DNA from: Mercurialis annua
Lineage: Eukaryota > Streptophyta > Magnoliopsida > Malpighiales > Euphorbiaceae
Assembly: GCF_937616625.2 (NCBI RefSeq)
Contig: NC_065577.1
Coordinates: 3,699,001-3,763,000 of the forward strand
Direction: 5' to 3'
DNA length: 64,000 nt
The translations under genes and the position numbers were made by a program. Positions within the stretch are counted from its first letter, which is position 1, and every line of letters begins with the position of its first letter. Shown here piece by piece: positions 35,057-46,198 of the stretch. Under the pieces are notes generated by a model that saw nothing but the letters and a program-made list of their open reading frames with translations, ran no database searches and was not told the origin of the DNA.

Positions 35057-35212
35057 CAACTCCCTCGAAACTCACTTTACGCCATCGATTTGATTTGGCC
35101 CAAAATCAAATTAATCAAAATAAATAATACGTTAGGTTTGATTAATGAAATATGTCAGTTTTAAATCTTCACAATAAATTTCAGTAATTTTTTGCCTTTT
35201 CATAAAATTTAG
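35057..35212 (+). other. continuation of the pre-Athila sequence
   Basis: Sequence that was contiguous with 22526 before the Athila insertion. AT-rich, with no identifiable gene. Confidence 0.4.
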
Positions 35213-35217
35213 GGAAA

Positions 35218-35823
35218 TGATGGAGTCTGCCTTCTGAACCGGTGAATGAGACCTACAAAACAGGGTAGAAGCTAACCGGACGGTGGTTGTCCGATTAACT
35301 CTCCGATGCTATAGTCAGTTTAGAGCTTTGAGCATCGTTTTTGAGTATATGAATGTAATTGTGTTTTTAGGCATACCTCATGCTCCTTTTATAGTAGATG
35401 ACTGCATACCTTGTAGAGTTATAGTTGGTAAGTGAATCCTACTTTGTAGGGATTGAGCCTATTTTGTAGGGATTCACCCTGATTCGGCGTGATCTACCTT
35501 ATTCAGACATGAGTCCTATTTAGGAACGTCTTCCTAAATAGTCTCGTCCTCGTAAGATAGAGCTTATCTTTCCATGCTGGAGATTGTGTCCAAATGGAAA
35601 GATATTATAGTAGATTTGGCGATCTATCTGAATCCTGGATTAACGCGCTTTGGGCGGAACCTAAGGGATTCGGTCTTCGTCTTATTGAATGAGATATCAG
35701 CGGATCCTATGGATTCGGTCGTCTTCCTTATATATTCTAGTCTTCTATTGTCCGGTATCACTTGAGAGTGGATATCCAGTGACTCGGCTTCATTGTAACT
35801 AGTGTAGGATTCGGTATCCATCA
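35218..35823 (-). repeat. Tat element 2, 3' LTR
   Basis: 606 bp, related to 45587-46193 with visible substitutions and small indels. Confidence 0.87.
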
Positions 35824-35850
35824 TTAGCAGCCCCCCCCCCCCCCCCCCGC
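35824..35850 (-). other. polypurine tract with an 18-base G run
   Basis: On the minus strand a run of 18 G (35831-35848) is followed by CTGCTAA and then the LTR. Element 1 has only seven G at the same place. The run may have expanded by slippage, and its exact length may be affected by sequencing. Confidence 0.7.
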
Positions 35851-36325
35851 CGCAAGTGAGCTGAAGTAATTGGTATTCATGCCTTAGTATAATTTAGCTC
35901 TTTTGGAGCTGAGTCTTTTTGTATTCCGGGCGAGTTGCTTCATATGTTGGCGAGTCGCTTTTATTCTCTAGTAAGATTCTTTTTCTTGCCACGTGTCACT
36001 ATTTAATGATTTGTCATAAGTGTTCCTCGTATTTAAACTCTTCATGTTTCTATTCTCTTTTCACTTCTACTTATTTTCGAAAGTATTCTCGTTTTTCGAT
36101 TATCTCCTTCTGGCCTTTTAGGATCATTCTGTTCTTCGTTTGCTTATTTGCTTTCCATCACCTGCTTTTCCAGATTCCAGGTATGTTTCTTTTGTTTGTT
36201 TTGTGCTTTCGAAGATTTGAAGATATTTCTCTGTTTTTCTTCGTTTTCTGCAAATGACATTATGGGAATTGTTTTGTTGTTCTTGGTGTTCTTCGATATT
36301 TTCCTTGTTTGATTTTTAATTTTTA

Positions 36326-38869
36326 TGTAATACCCCAAAATATTTAAGTATTTAATTGGACCACGTGCCCAGTTTTGAGTCGCCAGAGTGACGATAACGG
36401 AAAGTCTTCCGATAAAAATAAGATAAATAAGTTTTAGTAGATCGGTTTTGAAAGAGATTATAGCAAAGACCTAACATTATATTTCAGTTCTAGAGTTGGA
36501 ATTGAAATTAGAAAAGAAAAATGTCAAGAAAAGCTCGAAATGAGGTATAGGGACTAAAGTGGTAATTTAGCCACTATGACTTAAAATGGAAATTATTTCG
36601 CCAAGGTCCGCGAAATGTTTAATAGTATATGTGGTAAAAGTTTCGGGTCAATCGGAGACCTTTTAAAATTTGGACACGGATACGTTTTGGGCTAAATTGT
36701 AACTTTTGAAAAGTTCAAGGACCAAAACGTAAATTATCCAAGTTAGTCTCGAGAATAGAAATTCTAAGATTATTGACGGGAAATAATAATTATGGATTAG
36801 TATTATTTATTTGGATATAAATAATACGTAAGTAATTGAGTTAAAAGGATAATTTAACCATTTGGTTAAATTAGGAAGTTTAAAAGAGAAATGGTTTGAG
36901 TTAAAGAAATAAGGGATTAAAAGGGACAATTAACCAAGATATATAAATGATTCCTTAAGAAGAAGGAATGATCAGAGAAGGGAAAGAAAGAACAGACGAA
37001 GGGTTTTCGACGATCGATTGCGATCCGCCGCGGTTTCGCCGTTTCTCGCCCAAATCACGAGTTCTTTATATCGATCCGTTCAGAATTCGATTCTCTATCA
37101 TCGTTAAGCTTCAAATCGAGGTAACCTTGACGTTTTTATTGTAAGAATTTGTAATTAAGTATTATTTCGTTTAAACGAATCGAACGAATTGTAATCGCGT
37201 TTTAATCAACGTTTTTGATATGGATATTGTTAAGAATAGCGTATAGATCGCGTTAGGAGCATTGGAACATGTCGGAATTGCCCGGAAATGAATTTCCGGG
37301 GCTGTGCGATCGCACAGCATGGTGTGCGATCGCACACCAGGCTGTGCGAACGCACAGCTGAGGCAGCTGTGCGATCGCACAGTAACTGTGCGAACGCACA
37401 GTGCCCTCTGTGCGATCGCACAGTCAACATGCTTGTTCGTTTGGGCATTTTCTTGCCCCATTATGACCCGGTTGTTCGACTTCAAGTATGTCGAATATTG
37501 AAATTGGATTACAAACCTCGAAAACGGGAAATTTAGATATCGAACATAACGTGTTCGACTAGAGTTTCGAGATATAAGGAACCTAAGTTTAAGAATCGAT
37601 GAATAAGAGATATAGTGAATATCTCGACTAAGCATTAAAGTAATATTGAAGTTAAGAATCGTATTTAAAATACGATTATATTAAGCTAAGTTTATAACTT
37701 AGGATTTTGAGATTTAAGTCTACGTTTATGAATTAAACGTATATATGATTTGAATAGGAACTGGACATATCGTTAAGCTTCCAGGCCGTCGAGCTAGAGT
37801 AGCTACGAGATTAAACGATGCATGGAGCTTACGCTTGCGGGATTATAATAATGCAGTTTTGGATAGCGGTCACTGTGAGTGGCAATTTACTTTCGCGTAT
37901 TATCATTATTAAAGTTATTTTCATATATTATGAATATGATTATCAATACGTCGCATTTATATGATTTGCTTATATAAGATGGTATGTTTGATGAATGTGA
38001 TTATATGAATGCCATTACATTCATTGTTTGAATATGAGTATCTAGCATGCGATCCGAAGAAACCAACTACCTATTGGGTGTCAATAGGCTGTGTGATCAC
38101 CAGTATTTGAGTCAGTCTAGCGTGTCTAGATTGTCTATGAGATTATGAAATGCGTATACGATATGAATGCGATACGAGTGAGAACTCGGTTACGGTGTAA
38201 CCTGAGCCCCGTATCTAGTGGGTTGGACCCACCAGTGAGTTGTACTCACACTTTGGGATTAAGAGATTGGTCGCGGCTGACGTGGTTGAGTGTGAACACT
38301 CCCGGGTCGGACCACTTGGATCAGTTTAATTCGAGTATTCGGAATGAGATAAGTTCAGAGTTTAAGATTAGGGTTTCGGTCGGATCTGCTATTTATGAAT
38401 ATTATGTTATTTTTATATTATATCGAGATAGATATATATATGATTGAGTATGCGATGTGTATTTTGATAATACCAATAATAAGTTGCATACTCACTCAGT
38501 ATTTTCCCAAATACTGACCCCTCACTCTGATGTTTGCAGGTATTAGAAGTCGGATCAGACAAGCCATCTCCATTGTGCCAAAAGTCATTGGACTTGCACA
38601 AGTATGAGTTCCATGAGCTGCAGTAGTCAGTAGTTGTCAATCTAAGATTGGTAAATTGATTTCAAATAGTTAGTTTTGAATGTAAACTCTAATATGATAT
38701 TTTAATATCTATATTATATTATTTAAAGAGTTTTCTGAAAACGTTTTATATATAATAATATGTTTTCAATTGCGAAAAATTATTAGTGGTTTTAGGCTTG
38801 CTACGGGTTTCGGAGCTACCACTCCCATTCCCTAGCGCCGGTCTCGGCTCAATAAATTGGGTCGTGACA
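36326..38869 (+). repeat. solo LTR (Tekay/Del-like), plus orientation
   Basis: 2544 bp from TGTAATACCCC to GGGTCGTGACA, flanked by TTTTA (36321-36325, 38870-38874). With no internal region it is the product of LTR-LTR recombination. It is related to, but a different subfamily from, the 2725-5152 LTR. It carries a CCCGGAAA/TTTCCGGG hairpin (37281-37300) and six inverted-repeat units (37302-37423). Confidence 0.88.
37281..37423 (+). repeat. hairpin plus 6-copy inverted-repeat array
   Basis: Units start at 37302, 37322, 37341, 37367, 37386 and 37408. Most read CTGTGCG-NN-CGCACAG with centre AT or AA; one reads GTGTGCGATCGCACAC. With AT at the centre the 16-mer is a perfect palindrome containing GCGATCGC. 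The preceding hairpin CCCGGAAA/TTTCCGGG is shared with the other LTRs. Confidence 0.88.
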
Positions 38870-39028
38870 TTTTATTTGTGTTTGTGATTTCCTGTTCTAG
38901 GATACCTCTTAATCGAGCGGAAAATGCATGCACCGTCATGGCCATCACCAGATTTGGGCTTCGTAGGAGCGAAGTCTTAGATATTTATTTTAAGTATAAT
39001 TTCCTTTTGACTATAGAGTAATTTTGCC

Positions 39029-40804
39029 TATTGTCGATTTGGCTGCTTCCGAGTCCCCTGTCGTCTTGTAGGGCGATTGTCTTTGAAGAGCAGTTCGCTG
39101 CTGGTCTTAGGTTCCCTTTGGATCCTTTTTAGTAGAAGTATGTAGGGATTTATGAGGTGTCTTAGGGCAGCTCTATCCTGGTACAATTAAGGTAATACTC
39201 GCCTTCGTGGAAGCGTGTAGGCTTCGGGGTCATACCCCTTCTCTCAATGTCCTTTATTACTTCGTAGATTTTAGAAAGTGTGACGGTTGTTTCGTGTTTA
39301 CGCTAGGTAGGAGAGGTCGATCCCGTATTTATCTTCCTTGTTTAAATAAAAGTTGGCGGAGGCGTTTCTTTATAGTGTATCATAACTTTGCTTTTCTTCA
39401 TTTTTCGGATGGTTTTTTTACTCATCAAGTTCAAAACTATCTGTCTCCTTTAAGTTTATCCGAGTCCATCCTTACTTTTGACTTGTCATTCCATAGTGTC
39501 TTTCAACGTCCTATTTTAGACGTTTTGATTAGTAGTCATTTTCGATATCGATGGTTTTCTTTGGAGGATCCTTCTCGAGGCCTGGCGGATCTTCATTATT
39601 CCTTTCTTCAAGGTATATTTATTGTCTTAAGTTTATTTTTGTTTCTTTTCCTTTTGTAGGATGTCTTCTTCTTCTGACGATTTGCTTTCCGGGTTTAAAG
39701 TAGATTTGGATATTCCAATGGGCGGTCCTGAAGCCCGCATCACCGAGCCTATTCCATAAAATGAGGCTGAAGTTGCTGTAGTTCCTGTCGGGGCAGTGTT
39801 GCTTGCTGCTGGTGACGGAGTAATCGTCATAGCCGATGGCGATGCGGCTGAAGAACCATTAGGTGATGAGGCTGTTGTAGCTCCGCTCCCCCCTCCAGCT
39901 CCAGTGAATATTCCGGAAGAAGCTTGAGAAGTGAATTCGGGCGAGTTGATTGTTATCGATTCGGAGGAGATTTCACCGAGTCAAGATATCGTGGATTCGC
40001 CGTCCAGGAAGCGGCGTCGAGTTAGCAACGAATCTCCTTCAAGGGAGAGTCTTCCTGGAGGTTCTTCTTCTGCTCCCAGTTTGGTGCAGTGGGTTGAAGG
40101 TCATGATCCAGCAAGTTTGCTGAATCCTCGAGTTCTGGCGGAATACATAAGGACCTTGGCGATTCCTGAAGACATTACTTGGTTTGCCTCCAAGCCCGGG
40201 CACGAGCTTTCGGATATTGCTTGTTTTTACGGCTTTTATGTAAGTTGATTCGCTTGTTCCATTATACATTAGTAAATTGCTTCATAGATTCGCTTGTTCC
40301 ATTATATATTTTTATGATTTGTTTTTCTATGTTGGACGGCAGGCCCTTCAGGCCATTTTGGTGCTGAACGATCGCCGTCAATGTGCCGAGGAGGATGTCG
40401 AGCGTCTTTCTTCTCTCCTGGCGACGTCTGAGTCTGAGAGGGCGAAGCTGAAAGCTTCTTTAGAAGAGCACGATTCGTTTCTGTCACAGCGTAAGGCGCA
40501 GGATGCGATTAATGATCGCCAGGTCAAGGTGATTGAGAAGAAAACCAATGACCTGACCCAGGAGATTGAAGAGGTTATCCGGAGCAATACTCTTGTAGGC
40601 GAAGAGCGAGATAAGATGAGATCTGAGGTAGAGGGGCTTCATATTCGTCTTCTTGATACGAAGGCCTTGTATTATACTTTGATCAGAGAGTATTCTCTCG
40701 CTATCGGAAGGACGCTTTTGGAGCAGAACCCAAACATTGATATGCTTGGAGTCAACGGGTTGGATCCTCAAACCATTGCTCGTGAACTTCTTGAGAAAAT
40801 GTGA
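39029..40804 (+). pseudogene. antisense spliced gene of Tat element 2, partly decayed
   Basis: Counterpart of 16303-18067, on the strand opposite the element. A degenerate first part has stops (for example soon after GLRFPLDPF near 39111). From 39207 an open segment matches exon 1 and ends at a GTATAT donor near 39615. Exon 2 (39660-40239) begins GATGTC as in element 1, contains two in-frame stops (near 39757 and 39926) and keeps a basic SRKRRR motif. Exon 3 (40343-40804) is fully open and coiled-coil-like, ending LLEKM. The same three-exon layout with TTTTGTAG-type acceptors is kept in both Tat elements. Confidence 0.65.
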
Positions 40805-40989
40805 AGGATCGCGCCAAATATATTTTTGTTTTTGCTTTTTTGTATGTCTTGGTTTGTAATTTTTGTAATATTGATTTATGAATACATCTCCTTTTGTTTC
40901 AATATCAGATCGAATGTTTGCTTTTGTTTTATTTGGTATATTTGATATTTTCCGAGTCGATGCTTAATTTAGAATTAGTTCTTGTTTTC

Positions 40990-41192
40990 GCCTCGAGAGT
41001 TAATCTAAACTCTTTGTCTTGGCGGTTTTTGTTTTGGTCGAGTTAATCTAAACTCTTGTGTTTAAGTTAATCTAAACTCATAATTTTGTTTTGTTCGAGT
41101 TAATCTAAACTCTTTTGTGGCGGTTTGCCTTTTTCGAGTTAATCTAAACTCTCTTGTGTCGATTCGCCTTTTTTGAGTTAATCTAAACTCAA
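40990..41192 (-). repeat. six-copy GAGTTTAGATTAACTC array
   Basis: Six copies of the box occur in about 200 bp (plus strand GAGTTAATCTAAACTC), separated by 15-30 bp of T-rich DNA. Arms GAGTT/AACTC surround a short asymmetric centre. Element 1 has two copies at the equivalent place between integrase and the antisense gene. Confidence 0.8.
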
Positions 41193-41224
41193 TTTTTTTA
41201 TTATTTTTCATCTTTGATTTAATC

Positions 41225-41756
41225 ATTCATGATAGATCTTGATTTTTGTTTCTTTTGTGATTCGTCCGGCCGATCATATAGTAGAAAAATTAAACTCATA
41301 ATTTCGCTTTGTGGGCCACGAATTTCCTCAGTTATCCTATATCTATCATTCTTTCGATTTCAGCCTTCAAATCTCTGCAACTGTCTGTTTCATGTCCGTA
41401 GTCTTCGTGGAATTTGCAGTATTTTCTTATGTCTCTTATTTCGGCTTTCATCATCGGTGGCCATATTACGTTTTTGACGTTTTTTTAATCAACATGAGGA
41501 CGTTAGTTCGGCTAGTGTTCAATGGTGTGAAGTTATTTTCATCGTCTCGGGGGTCGTACCTAGGTTCGTATTTGGTGGGCGAATCGCCTACTTTCTTATG
41601 GCCTTCCTCTTCTATCCTCAGATTTCGACTTCGGTTTCTCTTTGGATTTTTCTTTCGACTCTTTTCCCTTTGCTTCTTTCCCACGAATCGCCCTCCGGCC
41701 CTCGTCTAGCTCTAAGTATTTTTAGGCTATGCCCATCAGATTCAAGAAAGTTGTGG
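41225..41756 (-). pseudogene. Tat gag, C-terminal part
   Basis: On the minus strand a basic, Lys/Arg-rich segment is followed by FTPLNTSRTNVL. In a shifted frame near 41370-41425 comes a zinc-knuckle-like C-x2-H-x4-H-x4-C motif, as in Tat gag proteins. It continues the gag at 44211-45555, from which it is split by the solo LTR. Frameshifts and stops are present. Sequence then passes into the 3' non-coding region with no pol. Confidence 0.6.
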
Positions 41757-42240
41757 GTTTATGTCACGACCCAATTTATTGAGCCGAGACCGGCGCTAGG
41801 GAATGGGAGTGGTAGCTCCGAAACCCGTAGCAAGCCTAAAACCACTAATAATTTTTCGCATTTAAAACATAATATTATATATAACACATTTTTAGAAAAC
41901 TCTTTTAAATAATATAATTATAGATATTAAAATATTATATCAGAGTTACATTAAAATCAATCATTTGAATTCAATTCACAAATCTGCTACCGACTCCTAT
42001 TGACTACTACAACTCTAGGACCTCATACTTGTGCAAGTCCAACGACTTCTGACACAATGAATATGGTTTGTCTGATCCGACTTCTACTACCTGCAAACAT
42101 CAGAGTGAGGGATCAGTATTTCGGGAAATACTGAGTGAGTTTGCAAGTTACTAACGGTATTATTAAATTTATAATATTGCATACTCAAAATATAATTCAT
42201 GACTTTTCATTTCATAACTATCGTACTTAACCTCATCCTC

Positions 42241-42434
42241 CTGACATCGATAGCGAAGCCAACCGATGTATCTTACACGCCTGACATCGATAACGAAGCC
42301 AACCGATGTATCCTATAAGTCTGGCATCGATAGCAAGGCCAACCGATGTATCTCATACGTCTGACATCGATAGCAAAGCCAACCGATGTATCGGATATGT
42401 CTGACATCGATAGCAAAGCCAACCGATGTATCCG
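42241..42434. repeat. 40-bp tandem minisatellite, five units
   Basis: CTGACATCGA or a one-base variant recurs at 42241, 42281, 42321, 42361 and 42401, an exact 40-bp period. Each unit contains inverted arms ACATCG/CGATGT about 16 bp apart, so each unit can itself fold. It is absent from the sister solo LTR and so arose within this copy or its sub-branch. Confidence 0.9.
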
Positions 42435-43080
42435 ATTTAACTCACACAACCAATCTAATATATCATACAGACCATAAACATCACCGCAAGGTTGATGTAT
42501 CAAAGCAATCAAACATAACAAAAGCCCATACAAACAAATCATATAAATGCGATGTATAAATATCAACACTCACAATATATGAAAATAACTGTTATAATAA
42601 TAATAATACGCGAAAGTAAGTTGCTACACATTGTGACCGCTATCCAAAACTGCATTATCGCCACCCGAATACGTAAGCTCCGTGCATCGTTTGATCTCGT
42701 AGCTACTCTAGCTGGACGGCATGGTAGCTTAACGATATTTCCAGTTCCTATTCAAATCATATATACGTTTAATTCATAAACGTAGACTTAATCTCAAAAC
42801 CCTAAGTTATAAACTTAGATTAATATAATCGTATTTTAAATACGACTCTTAACTTTAATATTATTTTAATGCTTAGTCGAGATATTCGTTATATCTCTTA
42901 TTCATTGATTCTTAAACTTAGGTTCCATATATCTCGAAATTCTAGTCGAACACGTTATGTTCGATATCCAAATTTCCCGTTTTCGAGGTTTGTAATCCAT
43001 TTTCAACATCCGACATACTCGAAGTCGAACAACCGGGTCATAATGGGGCAAGAAAATGCCCAAACAGGCAAGCTTGTTGG

Positions 43081-43245
43081 CTGTGCGATCGCACAGAGGG
43101 CACTGTGCGATCGCACAGCTGCCTCGGCTGTGCATTCGCACAGCCTGGTGTGCGATCGCACACCATGCTGTGCGATCGCACACCATGCTGTGCATACGCA
43201 CAGCACGGCTGTGCTTTCACACAGCCCCGGAAATTTATTTCCGGG
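43081..43245 (-). repeat. hairpin plus 7-copy inverted-repeat array, partly decayed
   Basis: Units start at 43081, 43103, 43128, 43149, 43168, 43188 and 43209. Four keep both arms at GCG/CGC. The others have changes at CpG positions (TGTGCATTCGCACA, TGTGCATACGCACA, TGTGCTTTCACACA). The hairpin follows at about 43226-43245. Confidence 0.85.
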
Positions 43246-44210
43246 CTATGCCGACGTGCTCCGATGCCCCTAACGCGATCTACATGCTATTCTTGACAAT
43301 ATCCATTTCAAAAACGTCGATTAAAACGCGATTATAATTCGTTCGATTCGTTTAAACGAAATAAACCTAAATTACCAATTCTCACAATAAAATGTCAAGC
43401 TTACCTCGATTTGAAGCTTAACGATGATGGAGAATCGAATTCTGAACGAATCGATATAATGAACTCGTGATTTGGGCGAGAAACGGCGAAACCGCGGCGG
43501 ATCGTAGTCGATCGTCGAAACCTTTCTTTCCTTCGCTACTTCATTCTTCTTCTTTCTGGATTCTTCATTTCCTTAAAATGATTCATATATATTTGGCTAA
43601 TTAGCCAGTTTGATCCTTTAACTCTTTAACTTAAACCATTTCTCTTTTAAACTTTCTAATTTAACCAAACAGTTAAATTATTCTTTTAATTCAATTAATT
43701 ACGCATTATTTATATCCAAATAAATAATACTAACCCAAAATTATTATTTTCCGTCAATAATCTTTCAATTTCCATTCTCGAAGTTTAATTGGCTAATTTA
43801 CGTTTTGGCCCTTGAACTTTTCAAAAGTTGCAATTTAGCCCAAAACGTATTCGCGTCCAAATTTTAAAAGGTCTCCGATTGACCCAAAACTTTCACCACA
43901 TGTATTATAAAACATTTCGCGGACCTTGGCGAAATAATTTTCATTTCGAGATTTATATGGTTAAATTACCACTTTAGTCCCTGAACTCTAGTTCAGGACT
44001 TTTCTTGACATTTTCCCTTTTAATTTAAATTCCAACTTTAGAATTGGAATATGACTTTAAATTTCACAATAACCTTCTCGAATCCGTCCTATTAAAATTT
44101 AATATTTATCTTAATTTCTCGGAAATCTTTCAGATATCGCCACTCTAGCGACTTAACACTGGACACGTGGTCCAATTAAATACTTAAATATTTTGGGGTA
44201 TTACAGTTTA

Positions 44211-45555
44211 TTAACCAGCAGCTTGTCTACTAGTTTGCCGAATCGCGTTCCTTCTCGCAATGCTTCGGTCGCCATGTCGACGTTCAAGTTATCGATCTTC
44301 ATAGCTTGCTTGTTGAATCGTTCGATATAGCTTCTTAGCATTTCTCTTTCTTCCTGAATGCATGACCTTAGGATGCTTGTGGCTGTTTTTGCTGGTATGT
44401 TCGTGAGATATCTGTTGAGAAACTCTGTCGACAGTGAGGCGAAGCTTTTGATGGATCCTGGTTTCAGCTTATTGTACCACCTTTGGGCGGTCCCTGTGAG
44501 TATGGTTGGGAATACCCTGCATAGAATTGCGTCTGATACGCTGAGTAGCCCCATGGAGGCTGTGAATCTGGAAGTATGATCTCGCGGATCTCCTTCTTCA
44601 TTAAACGTTGGTCAAACTGGTAGCTTCATGTTATATGGAATTGTTTCCTCCATGATTTCGGGCGAAAGGGGTGATCCCTTCAGCCTGAGATCGTCTATAT
44701 CCAGCTCTTCCGACTTCAATTTCTTAAGTACCTTGGCTATCTTTTCTTCCAATTCTTCTTCCACTACATATGTGGCTTTGCTCTTTTGGGGCAATTCTGA
44801 GGACTCGCCCTCCCCTTCTTGGTGTTTTTTCTTCGGCTGTTCATTCCCCGCGTCTTTGTCTTGTCGTTTGCTTCTAGGTAGGGTATCTTCTTTTTCTTTC
44901 TCCCTTCGTTCTTCTCTTGTTGAGTTTAACCCGCTTCGGGCGTCATCTTGATTTTACTCATTTCTGGCCGTTTCAGGGGTTTGTTCTTTGGATCTTTTCC
45001 ATTCTCTTGATTTTATGGGCATTCTTCGCACTCCTGTTTTCATTTTCTTGTCGGTTTCTGTCGTTCCTTCCCTCCTTTCTTTCTTCGTTTTCTCCGTTTC
45101 GGTGTTCCCTCCTTCTGTTGTTTTCTCCCCTTGTTGGCTCTTGACGGCCTGGATTTGCGTTTTCGATTCTTCCTTTTCTTCTCGTTGCTGTTAGGCTGAA
45201 ATTATCCCTCAGGATTTTCATAGTTTCTTCATGCCTGCCGTTTGTTCTTTTTGCTTCACTGGCCAATTTATCAAGGTTTGCCTGGACAGGTTCCAGTACT
45301 TTTTTCAGCATCTCATTGTATAAATCTTGTGCTGCCATGCCTGGCGTTGGTTGTTCATCGGTGCTTAGGTTGAAAGCAATTGGGTTGATTCCTCTCATCG
45401 GGTTAGTTTGGTATTGGGGTGTCGAAAAAGAGGGTCCCCCGGCATTACTTCTTCCCCCGAAGTTGTGGAGCCCATCTTCAGTGACGTTGATTACTTCCGA
45501 CGTCTTTTTTGATCCATTGTTTGTCTGTCTTTCAGGTTCATTCGAATTGAAGTTT
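44211..45555 (-). pseudogene. Tat gag, N-terminal and core part
   Basis: On the minus strand after the PBS: an N-terminal segment (to about 44973), a charged linker with stops, an open segment rich in Glu/Lys (44612-44794), then the retrotransposon gag core (PF03732 type) with AQRWYNKLKPGSI and FLNRYL (44211-44554). At least three in-frame stops interrupt it. The solo LTR at 41762-44205 truncates the core. This gag is what element 1 lacks. Confidence 0.7.
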
Positions 45556-45570
45556 TAGTTAAACTTTTCC

Positions 45571-45586
45571 TACAGACGGCGCCAAT
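45571..45586 (-). other. primer-binding site of Tat element 2
   Basis: ATTGGCGCCGTCTGTA on the minus strand, next to the LTR, is almost identical to the PBS of element 1. Confidence 0.75.
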
Positions 45587-46193
45587 TGATGGAGTATGCC
45601 TTCTGAACCGGTAAATGAGACCTGCAAAACATGGTAGAAGCTAACCGGACGGTGGTTGTCCGATTAACTCTCCGATGCTAAAGTCAGTTTAGAGCTTTGA
45701 GCAGCGTTTTGAGTATATGAATGTAATTGTGTTTCTAGGCATACCTCATGCTCCTTTTATAGTAGATGACTGATACCTTGTAGAGTTATAGTTGGTAAGT
45801 GAATCCTACTTTGTAGGGATTCACCCTGATTCGGCGTGATCTACCTTATCCAGACATCAGTCCTATTTAGGAACGTCTTCCTAAATAGTCTCGTCCTCCT
45901 AAGATATAGCTTATCTTCCATGTTGAAGATTGTGTCCAAATGGGAAGATACTTCGAGATATTATAGTAGATTTGGCAATCTATCCGAATCCTGGATTAAC
46001 GCGCTTTGGGCGGATGCTAAGGGATTCGGTCTTCGTCTTATTGAATGAGATATCGGCGGATCCTAAGATTCGGCCGTCTTCTTTATATATTCTAGTCTTA
46101 TATTGGGAGTCCGATATCACCTGAGAGTGAATATCCTGTGTGACTCGGCTTCATCGGCTTCATCGTAACTAGTGTAGGATTCGGTATCCATCA
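45587..46193 (-). repeat. Tat element 2, 5' LTR
   Basis: 607 bp, followed by the target duplication GGAAA. It contains CTATAAAAGG on the minus strand (near 45755), the probable promoter. Confidence 0.87.
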
Positions 46194-46198
46194 GGAAA

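Larger units (their letters stand above)
41762..44205 (-). repeat. solo LTR (Tekay/Del-like), minus orientation
   Basis: 2444 bp, the reverse of TGTAATACCCC...GGGTCGTGACA, flanked by GTTTA (41757-41761, 44206-44210). Same subfamily as 36326-38869 but in opposite orientation. It carries seven inverted-repeat units (43081-43224), the CCGGAAA/TTTCCGG hairpin and a 40-bp tandem repeat not seen in the other solo LTR. Confidence 0.88.
35218..46193 (-). mobile_element. Gypsy Tat/Retand retrotransposon (element 2), pol-less
   Basis: A minus-strand element with LTRs 35218-35823 and 45587-46193, flanked by GGAAA (35213-35217, 46194-46198). The PBS ATTGGCGCCGTCTGT lies at 45571-45586 on the minus strand and a PPT with 18 consecutive G precedes the 3' LTR. 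LTR ends (TGATGGATACCGAATCCT ... ACTCCATCA) match element 1, so both belong to one lineage. It holds a broken gag and the antisense additional gene but no protease, RT, RNase H or integrase. Two solo LTRs are inserted inside. The LTR pair shows many differences, so it is older than the other full elements here. Confidence 0.88.

Noticed and set aside
37302..37423. CRISPR-like appearance of the palindromic arrays
   Set aside because: The units are short palindromes with irregular, non-unique spacers inside plant LTRs. There are no cas genes and the context is eukaryotic.
42902..43337. Overlapping 60-130-codon ORFs on both strands over the palindrome array
   Set aside because: Open frames arise because the inverted repeats lack stops on either strand. 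The translations are repeat artefacts.
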